Made by a program: the position numbers and the translations under genes
From: CAVSMC01 sp963798655
Lineage (GTDB): Bacteria > Pseudomonadota > Gammaproteobacteria > Burkholderiales > Casimicrobiaceae
Assembly (NCBI GenBank): GCA_963798655.1
Contig: CAWCUH010000007.1
Coordinates: 124,001-188,000 of the forward strand
Direction: 5' to 3'
DNA length: 64,000 nucleotides
Notes under the pieces: model-generated
The model's input: the letters and a program-made list of their open reading frames with translations, nothing else
Told to the model about the DNA's origin: nothing
Database searches by the model: none
Part shown: positions 37,210 to 44,745 of the stretch, one piece after another
Layout of the letters: every line of letters begins with the position of its first letter
Position numbering within the stretch: the first letter of the stretch is position 1

Positions 37210-38324
37210 GGCTCGCGATAGAGCGGCGACGCAACGTACTGCGCACGCAGGCGCCGCAGCGCGACGAGCAGCGCCGCCGACACCGGCAGCGCGAGGAGCA
37301 CGCCGGCGAAGCCGAACAGCTGCCCGAACGCGAGCAGCGCGAAGATCACGGCGAGCGGGTGCAGCCCGATGCGATCACCGACGAGATAAGGGACGAGCAC
37401 GTAGTTCTCGACGATCTGTCCGACGCCGTACACGGCCATGACGGCGAGGAAGCCGGGCCAGCCGGTCCACTGCAGCAGCGCGGCGAACGTCGCGAGCACG
37501 AGGCCGAGACCGAAGCCGACGTACGGGATGAAGACGAGCAGTCCGGTCAGCACGCCGATCGGCAGCGCGAAGCGCAGGCCGACCACGGAAAGCGCGATCG
37601 AATAGTAGATCGCGAGCGACACCATCACGAGCACCTGCCCGCGCAGGAACTCGGCGAGCACGTGATCGATGTCGTGCGCGATGCCGAGCGTGGTCGCCGA
37701 CCATCGGCGCGGCACCAGGTCGGCGATGCGAAACGCGATGTCGTTCCAGTCGCGCAGCAGGTAGAACATGACGACCGGGATCAGCACGACGTTCACGAGC
37801 AGCGCGATCAGCAGCAGGCCGCCGGAGCGCACGCCCGCGAGCAGCTTGAGCGAGAGGTCGCGCGCACTGTCGAGATTCGACGCGACGAGCTGCTTCGCGG
37901 TGTCGAGGTCGAGCGAGAGGGCGATGCCGAACTTCTGCTCGATCCACGGCGCGACATCGCCCATGAAGCGCTCGCCGAGCTCGGGCAGGCGGCGCAGCAT
38001 CAAACCGAGCTCGGCTTGCAGCAGCGGCACGAGCACGATGAAAATCGCGAGAATCGCGAGCATCAGCACGGCCACCGCGATCAACGTGCCGATCGTTCGC
38101 GCAATACCGGCACGCTCGCAGCGGTTGACGATCGGATTGCCGAGGTACGCGAGGATCGCGCCGACGAGGAACGGCGTGATCACCGGCCCGAGCCAGTGCA
38201 GCGCCGCGACGAACACGACCGCGGCACCGATCAGCCAAAGGTACTGTCGAGCGGCGATCGGCGTGCGCGGAGGCGGCACTTCGACGCGAACCGCGTGCGG
38301 CTCGTCGGCTGGGGGCGGTTCCAT
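37206..38324 (-). CDS. AI-2E/PerM-family membrane protein
   Basis: The 372-residue protein has about eight helices and a large extracytoplasmic segment after the third (LLQAELGLMLRRLPELGERF). The family motif GVLTGLLVFIPYVGFGLGLV is present near 260. Members export autoinducer-2 or other small solutes or act as antiporters; the function here is open. It is coupled to hda and divergent from purM, the usual betaproteobacterial order. Confidence 0.88.
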   Translation of the reverse strand: MEPPPADEPHAVRVEVPPPRTPIAARQYLWLIGAAVVFVAALHWLGPVITPFLVGAILAYLGNPIVNRCERAGIARTIGTLIAVAVLMLAILAIFIVLVPLLQAELGLMLRRLPELGERFMGDVAPWIEQKFGIALSLDLDTAKQLVASNLDSARDLSLKLLAGVRSGGLLLIALLVNVVLIPVVMFYLLRDWNDIAFRIADLVPRRWSATTLGIAHDIDHVLAEFLRGQVLVMVSLAIYYSIALSVVGLRFALPIGVLTGLLVFIPYVGFGLGLVLATFAALLQWTGWPGFLAVMAVYGVGQIVENYVLVPYLVGDRIGLHPLAVIFALLAFGQLFGFAGVLLALPVSAALLVALRRLRAQYVASPLYREP

Positions 38325-38338
38325 TTCCGGTAAAGTAT

Positions 38339-38378
38339 AGGGTCAGAGTCGGTGCTTTTTTGAATCGACTCCGACTCT
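38339..38378. repeat. Degenerate family A-like hairpin, copy A4
   Basis: AGGGTCAGAGTCGG begins like the family A core but changes after AGAGT. AGAGTCGG (38345-38352) and CCGACTCT (38371-38378) pair. It lies 10 bases before the purM ATG and could influence purM leader folding. Confidence 0.6.
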
Positions 38379-38388
38379 TTCTCGCGAC

Positions 38389-39444
38389 ATGACCGCCGAT
38401 ATCGCTCCCAAGCCCGCTTCGTATCGCGACTCGGGGGTCGACATCGACGCCGGCGATGCGCTCGTCGAGCGCATCAAGCCGTTCGCCAAGCGCACGATGC
38501 GCCCCGAAGTGCTGGCCGGCATCGGCGGCTTCGGCGCGCTGGTCGAGGTCGGCGCGCGCTTCAAGGAGCCGGTGCTCGTCGCCGGCACCGACGGGGTGGG
38601 CACGAAGCTCAAGCTCGCGTTCGAGCTCGCGCGTCACGACACCGTCGGCATCGACCTCGTGGCGATGAGCGTGAACGACATCCTCGTCCAGGGTGCGGAG
38701 CCGCTGTTCTTCCTCGACTATTACGCGTGCGGACGACTCGACGTCGCGGTCGCCGCCGAAGTGATCAAGGGCATCGCGCACGGCTGCGAGCAGGCAGGAT
38801 GCGCGCTCATCGGCGGCGAGACGGCCGAGATGCCCGGCATGTATTCCACGGGCGAATACGACCTCGCCGGATTCGCCGTCGGCGTCGTCGAGAAGAGCGC
38901 GCTGATCGACGGCCGCTCGATCATGGCCGGCGACGTCGTGCTCGGCGTCGCGTCGTCCGGAGCGCACTCGAACGGCTTTTCACTCGTCCGCAGGATCGTT
39001 TCGATCGCGCGCGCCGATCTGCGCGCACGGTTTTCGGACGCCGACACGCGCACGCTCGGCGACGCGCTGCTCGCGCCGACGCGCATCTACGTGAAGCCGC
39101 TGCTCGCGCTCGCGCGCTCGATCCGCGTCAAGGGCATGGCGCACATCACCGGCGGGGGCCTCGTCGAGAACGTTCCGCGCGTGCTGCCGCCGAGCGTGCA
39201 GGCGCGGCTCGACCGCACGCGCTGGCCGCGACCGCCGATCTTCGACTGGCTGCAGAAGAGCGGTCACGTCAGCGACGCCGAGATGCATCGCGTGTTCAAC
39301 TGCGGCATCGGCATGGTCGTCGTCGTCGCCGCGGCGGACACCGAGCGCGCGTGCGACGAGCTCACGCAGCACGGCGAGACGGCGTATCGGATCGGCGACA
39401 TCGTCGCCCGCAACGACGGCGCGCCGGCCGCGATCGTCGCCTAA
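38389..39444 (+). CDS. purM: Phosphoribosylformylglycinamidine cyclo-ligase (AIR synthetase)
   Basis: Fifth step of purine synthesis: ATP-dependent closure of FGAM to AIR. 351 residues. Landmarks: SYRDSGVDIDAGDALVERIK, VLVAGTDGVGTKLKLA, LIGGETAEMPGMYSTGEYDL, LGVASSGAHSNGFSLVR and AHITGGGLVENVPRVLP. It is followed 15 bases later by purN, with which it is normally co-transcribed. Confidence 0.97.
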   Translation: MTADIAPKPASYRDSGVDIDAGDALVERIKPFAKRTMRPEVLAGIGGFGALVEVGARFKEPVLVAGTDGVGTKLKLAFELARHDTVGIDLVAMSVNDILVQGAEPLFFLDYYACGRLDVAVAAEVIKGIAHGCEQAGCALIGGETAEMPGMYSTGEYDLAGFAVGVVEKSALIDGRSIMAGDVVLGVASSGAHSNGFSLVRRIVSIARADLRARFSDADTRTLGDALLAPTRIYVKPLLALARSIRVKGMAHITGGGLVENVPRVLPPSVQARLDRTRWPRPPIFDWLQKSGHVSDAEMHRVFNCGIGMVVVVAAADTERACDELTQHGETAYRIGDIVARNDGAPAAIVA

Positions 39445-39459
39445 AGCGCGCGTGGCGAG

Positions 39460-40077
39460 ATGGCGTTGCCGCGCATCGTGGTGCTGATCTCGGGACGCGG
39501 CTCGAACCTCGCCGCAATGCTCGCCGCCGAGCGCCAGGGCGCGCTCGGTGGAGCGGTGTGCGCGGTGGTGAGCAATCGCGCCGATGCCAGCGGGCTCGCG
39601 ATCGCCGAGCAGCATGGCGTCGCGACGAGCGTCGTCGATCATCGCGCATTTGCCGACCGCGCCGCGTTCGAAGCGGCGCTCGCGGCGAGCGTCGACCGCG
39701 CCGAGCCGGACGTCGTCGTGCTGGCCGGCTTCATGCGCGTGCTGTCCGCGACGTTCGTCGCACGCTACGACGGCCGCATGCTGAACATCCATCCGTCGTT
39801 GCTTCCGGCGTACGCCGGGCTGCACACGCACCGGCGCGTGCTCGCCGACGGTTCGACCACGCACGGATGCACGGTGCACGTCGTCACCGCCGATCTCGAT
39901 TCCGGGCCGATCGTCGCGCAGCATGAAGTGCCGGTGCTGCCCGGCGATGATGAGCAAACCCTCGCTGCGCGCGTGCTCGAGGCCGAACATCGACTGCTGC
40001 CCGAAGCGGTGCGCGCCTTTTGCGAGGGTCAGAGTGGACTTCCTTTGAGTCGACACTCTGACCCTCGACGCGTTTGA
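39460..40077 (+). CDS. purN: Phosphoribosylglycinamide formyltransferase
   Basis: Third step of purine synthesis, using 10-formyl-tetrahydrofolate. 205 residues. Substrate motif VLISGRGSNLAAML at the start; catalytic Asn/His region MLNIHPSLLPAYAGLHTHRR; Asp in VTADLDSGPIVAQHEV. Family proteins end soon after VRAFCEG; here the last 15 or so residues (QSGLPLSRHSDPRRV) are encoded by family A repeat copy A5. Confidence 0.96.
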   Translation: MALPRIVVLISGRGSNLAAMLAAERQGALGGAVCAVVSNRADASGLAIAEQHGVATSVVDHRAFADRAAFEAALAASVDRAEPDVVVLAGFMRVLSATFVARYDGRMLNIHPSLLPAYAGLHTHRRVLADGSTTHGCTVHVVTADLDSGPIVAQHEVPVLPGDDEQTLAARVLEAEHRLLPEAVRAFCEGQSGLPLSRHSDPRRV

Positions 40078-40095
40078 GGCGACACTCTGACCCTC
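40024..40095. repeat. Family A repeat cluster, copy A5, in the purN 3' end
   Basis: Three cores: GAGGGTCAGAGTG at 40024-40036 and two reverse-complement cores at 40054-40066 and 40083-40095. The last two lie in near-identical 26-base tandem units (TTTGAG[T/G]CGACACTCTGACCC...). The first core and the second form a hairpin. The cluster codes for the PurN tail and ends 45 bases before the next gene. Confidence 0.92.
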
Positions 40096-40139
40096 GGGGC
40101 GGCGGCGGAACGACGCGCACGCCGGCGCCTCCAACAGCC

Positions 40140-41225
40140 GTGGCATTGCCTCACGCACTCTCTCGGGATCGGTCGCTGCGCCGTGCGCCATGGTGGCGAG
40201 TGCGCCCGGCATTCGTCGTCGCGTTCGCAGCCTCGATCGCGCTGCACGCCGCGTTGTCGTTGTGGCCGGTCGACATGCCGACGAGCGCGCCGCTTGCGCC
40301 GCTCGCCGTCACGATCGAGCAATTGCCGCCGCCGCCTCTGCCCGCGCCCGCGCCGAAACCCGCGGCAGCGAAGCCCAAATCGAAGCCGAAGCACGTGCGC
40401 GTGGCGAAGCCCGCGCCGCCACCGCCGCCGGCGGCGATCGAGAGCGTTGCGCAGGAGCAGTCGCCGCCCGCGCAGCAGCCCGCGGTGCCCGACGTCGACA
40501 CGATCGCCGAGGCGCCGCCGTCTCCGTCGCTGCCGGAGTTCGCGCCCGAGCCGCCGGCGATCGAGCCGCCACCCGTCGTGCTGCCGCCGCGGGTCGATCT
40601 TGCATACAAGGTGTTCCTCGGCACGCAGGGCTTCATGATCGGCGAAGCCGTGTACCGCTTCGAGCACGAGGCGAATCGCTATCACATCGAGACGGTCGGC
40701 GAGGCGCGCGGGCTCGCGGCGCTCCTCGTGCGCGGCCAGGGACGGCTCGAAAGCAGCGGCACGATCACGCCCGAAGGATTGCAGCCGCTCGAGTTCGCCG
40801 TCGAGCGCGGCAGCCGCGAGCGCCGCGAGGTCGCGCACTTCGATTGGGAGATCGGCCTCGTCACGCTGCACGAGGACAAGACGCTTGCGGTCGAGCTGCC
40901 GACGTTCGATCCGCTCGCGCTGATGTGGCAGTTCTACTTCGCGCCGCCGACCACCGACGAGCAGACGTTCTACGTGGCGACGACGCGCCGCGTGCAGCGC
41001 TACACCGCGGTGCGCGAGGCGGTCGAGACGATCCCGTGGCGCGGCGGCGAGCTGGTCGTCGAGCGCTGGCATCGAAAGAGCGAGGACGGCGGTACCGAAG
41101 GGTATGCCTGGCTCGCGCCGTCGCTTCGCTACGTGCCGGTGAAGATGCGCGTTTCGTTTCCGCGCGCGACGTTCGAGGCGACGCTCGACGCGATCCGCGT
41201 CGACGAACCGCTCGCGACAAAGTGA
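40140..41225 (+). CDS. DUF3108-domain envelope protein with TonB-like N-terminus
   Basis: From the GTG at 40140 the protein has 361 residues. An N-terminal membrane anchor (PAFVVAFAASIALHAALSLW) is followed by a Pro/Lys/Ala-rich stretch of about 120 residues (PPPPLPAPAPKPAAAKPKSK), as in TonB, and then a DUF3108 domain (VDLAYKVFLGTQGFMIGEAV, LALMWQFYFAPPTTDEQ). DUF3108 proteins are envelope proteins of unknown function. A start inside the upstream repeat (40074) is in frame but unlikely. The stop overlaps the GTG of the next gene. Confidence 0.8.
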   Translation: MALPHALSRDRSLRRAPWWRVRPAFVVAFAASIALHAALSLWPVDMPTSAPLAPLAVTIEQLPPPPLPAPAPKPAAAKPKSKPKHVRVAKPAPPPPPAAIESVAQEQSPPAQQPAVPDVDTIAEAPPSPSLPEFAPEPPAIEPPPVVLPPRVDLAYKVFLGTQGFMIGEAVYRFEHEANRYHIETVGEARGLAALLVRGQGRLESSGTITPEGLQPLEFAVERGSRERREVAHFDWEIGLVTLHEDKTLAVELPTFDPLALMWQFYFAPPTTDEQTFYVATTRRVQRYTAVREAVETIPWRGGELVVERWHRKSEDGGTEGYAWLAPSLRYVPVKMRVSFPRATFEATLDAIRVDEPLATK

Positions 41226-42487
41226 GCGCGGACGCGCCCATGCGCGCGAACCAGCTCGGCGCGCTCGCCGCCGCCATCGCCGAGCTCGCGCCGCTGCCGG
41301 CGCCGGCGGACGCGATGCTGCACCGATTTTTCCGCAACCATCACGAGCTCGGTCGCGCCGATCGCGCGCTCGTGAGCGAAGCGGTGTTCGCGTGGCTGCG
41401 CCGGCGTCGATCGATCGACACGCTTGCGCAGACCAGCAATCCGCGCCTGCTCGCGCTTGCAACGCTCGTGCGCGAGCTCGGTGTTTCGCAACGCGACCTC
41501 GACGCCGTCCTGTCCGAGCGCGACGCTGCATGGTTGCGCGAATTCACGTCGCGGCTGTCCGCGCCGCTCGATCCTGCGGTCGCGGCTGACCTGCCCGACT
41601 GGATCTGGGAACGGCTCGGTAGCGCGTACGGCGACGACGAGCGGCTTGCGCTCGCACGCTCGCTGCTCGCGCCGGCGCCGCTCGACCTTCGCACGAACCC
41701 CCTGAAGACGACGCGCGACAACGCGCGCACGGCGCTCTCCGCGACCGGCGTCGAGTCGCAGCCCACGCCGTTCTCGCCGCTCGGCCTGCGCGTGTCGGGG
41801 CGGCCGTCGCTCGCGCAGCATCCGCTGATGCAGGATGGCAGCATCGAAGTGCAGGACGAGTCGAGCCAGCTCGTCGGCTACGTCGTCGCGCCGCGGCGCA
41901 GCGACATGGTGGTCGACTTCTGCGCCGGGGCGGGCGGCAAGACGCTCCTCCTCGGCGCACTGATGCGATCGCATGGGCGCCTGTACGCGTTCGACGTCGT
42001 CGATTCCCGGCTCGCCAAGCTCAAGCCGCGGCTCGCGCGCTCGGGACTGTCGAACGTGCATGCGCAACTGATCGCAAGCGAGCGCGACGCGCCTGTGAAG
42101 CGGCTCGCGGGCAAGATCGATCGCGTGCTGGTCGATGCGCCGTGCACCGGCCTCGGCACGCTGCGGCGAAATCCCGATCTCAAATGGCGCCACTCCGAGC
42201 AGTTGTTGTCCGATCTGACCGCGAACCAGCGCGCGATCCTTGCGTCGGCGGCGACGCTCGTGAAGCCCGGCGGCCGCCTCGTCTACGCGACCTGCTCGCT
42301 CCTGCGCGACGAGAATGACGCGATCGTCGAGGCGTTCCTCGCCGCGCATCCGGAGTTCGAGCAGGGCGACGCGTCGGCGGAGCTCGCGCGCGCCGGCATC
42401 CCGCTCGCGACCGGCCCGACGATGAGGCTGCTGCCGCATCGACACGGCTGCGACGGCTTCTTCGCTGCGCTCCTTCATCGAAAATGA
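41222..42487 (+). CDS. RsmB/NOP-family rRNA cytosine-C5 methyltransferase
   Basis: SAM-dependent RNA m5C methyltransferase of the RsmB/Nop2 type, 421 residues from GTG 41222; ATG 41240 is an alternative. N-terminal helical region, then the SAM-binding motif VVDFCAGAGGKTLLLGALM, the two catalytic cysteines in VDAPCTGLGTLRRNPDLKW and YATCSLLRDEN, and HGCDGFFAALLHRK at the end. The N-terminal domain is shorter and different from E. coli RsmB, so the rRNA site is uncertain. Coupled to the DUF3108 gene (GTGA). Confidence 0.88.
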   Translation: MSADAPMRANQLGALAAAIAELAPLPAPADAMLHRFFRNHHELGRADRALVSEAVFAWLRRRRSIDTLAQTSNPRLLALATLVRELGVSQRDLDAVLSERDAAWLREFTSRLSAPLDPAVAADLPDWIWERLGSAYGDDERLALARSLLAPAPLDLRTNPLKTTRDNARTALSATGVESQPTPFSPLGLRVSGRPSLAQHPLMQDGSIEVQDESSQLVGYVVAPRRSDMVVDFCAGAGGKTLLLGALMRSHGRLYAFDVVDSRLAKLKPRLARSGLSNVHAQLIASERDAPVKRLAGKIDRVLVDAPCTGLGTLRRNPDLKWRHSEQLLSDLTANQRAILASAATLVKPGGRLVYATCSLLRDENDAIVEAFLAAHPEFEQGDASAELARAGIPLATGPTMRLLPHRHGCDGFFAALLHRK

Positions 42488-42524
42488 GGGTCAGAGTGCT
42501 TTATCGTCGACGAGGGTCAGAGTG
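42486..42524. repeat. Family A cores left of the RAYT gene, copy A6
   Basis: Two GAGGGTCAGAGTG cores in the same orientation (42486-42498 followed by CT, and 42512-42524 followed by GAC), 26 bases apart. They match, inverted, the two cores of copy A7 on the other side of the transposase gene. The first overlaps the end of the methyltransferase gene. Confidence 0.93.
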
Positions 42525-43228
42525 GACTTTGGATCGTCGGGCGCCTTTCTTCGGCTCACGGTGCTGCGGCCAACGCGATGAGCGCGACGCCCCAGCTTGG
42601 AAATGCGCGCGCAGAATTGCGCATCGCCAAGCGCCCACGCGTGCTGTGTGGCATCACGAATCGCGTCGATGTCGCTGCCCGCGACGCCGAGCGCGAACAT
42701 GGCTCGATACGCCGCGCGCCGCTCGCCGGTCGATGCGCCAAGCGAACGGAACACCGCGTGCGGCGCAACGAGCTCATCCTTCCGATCGAGCGCATTGGCC
42801 CCGTAGCTCGACCACGGATAGCGGGATGGCTCATCGACGAGCGCGGCACGAACCGGATTGAGCTCGATGTAGCGCATGCACGTGAAGAGGTAGCGGTCGT
42901 CGTCGATCAACGTGGCTCTGTACCGACCTTCCCACAGCGTACCGGTGCGCCGATACCGCTCGTTGAAGTAACGAACGTAGATGCGGCCGATCGACTGCAT
43001 CGCTTTCGGCAAGCTTGCCGCGGCACTCGGCGTCGCGAGCAGGTGAACGTGGTTGGTCATCAAAACGTACGCGTGGACCGAAACGCCATGGCGACGCGTT
43101 GCAAACGCAAGACACTCGCGATAGAACGCGAAATCTTCCGGCGAACGAAACGTCGCGGCGCGATCGTTTCCCCGCTGGATGACGTGAAGCGGAAACCCGG
43201 GCACGAAATATCTAGGCAAACGCGGCAT
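42491..43228 (-). CDS. REP-associated tyrosine transposase (RAYT, Y1/IS200-like)
   Basis: 245-residue HUH single-strand nuclease of the IS200/IS605-related Y1 family. The metal-binding His-x-His is in VLMTNHVHLLATP (H60, H62). Candidate nucleophile tyrosines lie in GRIYVRYFNERYRR. The RAYT hallmark GTLWEGRYRATLIDDDRYLF and MRYIELNPVRAALV are present. Such enzymes cut and join REP hairpins and are thought to spread them. The gene looks intact. Its last residues (STLTLV) are encoded by repeat copy A6, and copy A7 lies upstream, where a promoter would be. Confidence 0.92.
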   Translation of the reverse strand: MPRLPRYFVPGFPLHVIQRGNDRAATFRSPEDFAFYRECLAFATRRHGVSVHAYVLMTNHVHLLATPSAAASLPKAMQSIGRIYVRYFNERYRRTGTLWEGRYRATLIDDDRYLFTCMRYIELNPVRAALVDEPSRYPWSSYGANALDRKDELVAPHAVFRSLGASTGERRAAYRAMFALGVAGSDIDAIRDATQHAWALGDAQFCARISKLGRRAHRVGRSTVSRRKAPDDPKSTLTLVDDKAL

Positions 43229-43276
43229 ACCGCGACGCTATGATGTGCGGCCGTCTTTCTCAATCGGCCAAACGTC

Positions 43277-43312
43277 CACTCTGACCCTCGTGCAAGCAGC
43301 ACTCTGACCCTC
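43277..43312. repeat. Family A cores right of the RAYT gene, copy A7
   Basis: Two reverse-complement cores CACTCTGACCCTC at 43277-43289 and 43300-43312, preceded by ACGTC and AAGCAG. A weaker relative, TACTCTGACCGTG, follows at 43327 and includes the GTG start of the mscS gene. Confidence 0.93.
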
Positions 43313-43336
43313 GTTTTCCGAGCCTATACTCTGACC

Positions 43337-44654
43337 GTGCTCGACCCGATCGACTACAGCCGCATCGAGACGGCGCTCGCGCAGCCGCCCGGCTGGATCG
43401 AGCTCGCGATCATCGCGGCCTGCTTCGCCGTCGGGTGGCTCGTCGATCGGCGCGTGCGCGTGCGCGCCGGCGCGCGCCCCGAATTCGTTCGTGCTCAGCA
43501 TCGGCAGCTCAAGGCTGGTGTGCCACTCATGACCCTCGCGCTTCGCGGTGGAGCACGCCGCGTTCAGCCGCTTCGCGCCGCCATTCTTCCTGTCGATCGC
43601 GCTGCCGCTCGTCATCGCGCTCGCCGTCATCCGGCTGATCGTCTACGCGCTGCGCGGCGTCTTCGGCAACGCGCCGTGGATGAAATCGTCCGAGCGCGCG
43701 ATCGCGTTCACCGTCTGGGTCGGCGCGCTGCTCTACTTCACGGGCGTGTTGCCGGCGGTCCGCGCGGAGCTCGACGCGATCACGCTGCCGCTCGGCAGCC
43801 CGCCGCTGTCGATGCTCGAGGTGCTGCAGGGCATCGCTGTTGTCGTCATCACCGTCGCCATCACGCTGTGGCTGTCCGGACTGCTCGAGCGCCGGCTGGT
43901 ACGCGACGAGCACTCTGACCCTCGTGCTGAGCCGGCTCGTTCGCGCCGTGCTGCTCGCGATCGGCATCCTCATGGCCCTGCGCGCGATCGGCTTCGACCT
44001 CACCGTGCTTTCGGTGTTCGGCGGCGCGCTCGGCGTCGGCATCGGACTCGGCCGCAACGGCTCGCCGCGAACTACATCGCCGGCTTCACGATCCTGCTCG
44101 ACCGCTCGATCCGCATGGGCGACATGATCACGGTCTCCGACCGCTCGGGCATCGTCGCCAAGGTGACGTCGCGTTACGTCGTCGTGCGGGGTCACGACGG
44201 CGTCGAGGCGATGTGCAACGAGAAACCCAGGTCGTGCTGAACCACCATTCGCCGACGACGACGGGCGTCGTTCGCGTCGCGGTGAGCCTGACGGTGAGCT
44301 ACGACAGCGACGTCGAGCACGCGCTCAAACTGCTTGAGCGGCTTGCGCTCGACGAGCCGCGCGTGCTGAAGAGCGGCAGCACGCCGCAGGCGTTCCCGTG
44401 CCGCTTCGGCGAAGCGGCATCGACCTCGAGCTCGGCGTATGGATTCGCGACCCGGAAAACGGCCAGCTCAACCTCCGAAGCGCGCCAACGCGCGATCTGG
44501 CGAATGCGAAACGATCAGGATCCCGTTTCCGCAGCGCGAGATCCGGCTCCTCGACACGCAGGCGAATGACGGCCAGCGCACACTCGCTGCCACGCCGACA
44601 AAAGTGCTACCGGCTACCGCGACGCCGGCGGATCCCGAACCGGGAATTACTTGA
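43337..44654 (+). pseudogene. MscS-family mechanosensitive channel, multiply frameshifted
   Basis: Reconstructed across frames this is a small-conductance mechanosensitive channel of about 430 residues. The N-terminal membrane part runs from GTG 43337 (LDPIDYSRIETALAQPPGW), then SIALPLVIALAVIRLIVYAL, then the pore region LSRLVRAVLLAIGILMALRA and LSVFGGALGVGIGLG. The cytoplasmic domain reads LDRSIRMGDMITVSDRSGIV, SYDSDVEHALKLLERLAL and IDLELGVWIRDPENGQ, ending IPFPQREIRLLDTQ. At least six frame breaks are needed (about 43525, 43915, 44065, 44220, 44400, 44490). Every segment remains conserved, so sequence error is likely. Confidence 0.75.
43911..43923 (+). repeat. Single family A core inside mscS, copy A8
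   Basis: CACTCTGACCCTC occurs alone, in frame within the coding region where the protein reads STLTLVLSRLV. No partner core is nearby. It may be a chance match or a trace of an insertion. Confidence 0.6.
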
Positions 44655-44664
44655 CCAGTCTCAC

Positions 44665-44691
44665 GAAAGCAAGTGCTTTCTCGCGTATAAT
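44665..44691 (+). promoter_or_regulatory. Desaturase promoter with palindromic operator
   Basis: A perfect TATAAT lies at 44686-44691, giving a leader of about 48 bases to the ATG at 44746. Directly upstream is a perfect palindrome GAAAGCA-AG-TGCTTTC (44665-44680) where the -35 box should be; no good -35 is visible. This suggests control by a regulator that binds the palindrome. Confidence 0.65.
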
Positions 44692-44745
44692 TTACGGCTC
44701 TGTTCGAGCGCCGCCCGCGGCGCCGATCATCCGAAGAACGAGCCA

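Larger units (their letters stand above)
42486..43312. mobile_element. RAYT unit: REP-associated transposase gene framed by nested family A inverted repeats
   Basis: An 827-base unit. The outer pair of cores (42486-42498 and 43300-43312, ending GTGCT) and the inner pair (42512-42524 and 43277-43289, ending GTGGAC) are inverted around one transposase gene. It lies between the rsmB-like and mscS genes. This is the classic layout of a RAYT with its REP sequences; family A copies elsewhere in the window share the core. No target duplication was recognised. Confidence 0.85.

Noticed and set aside
40074..40139. Start of the DUF3108 gene within repeat A5
   Set aside because: The first residues would be repeat-encoded (RRHSDPRGG) and no ribosome site precedes it; the GTG at 40140 is more plausible.
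44651..44656. TTGACC as -35 box of the desaturase promoter
   Set aside because: It lies 29 bases before the TATAAT, too far for a sigma-70 promoter.
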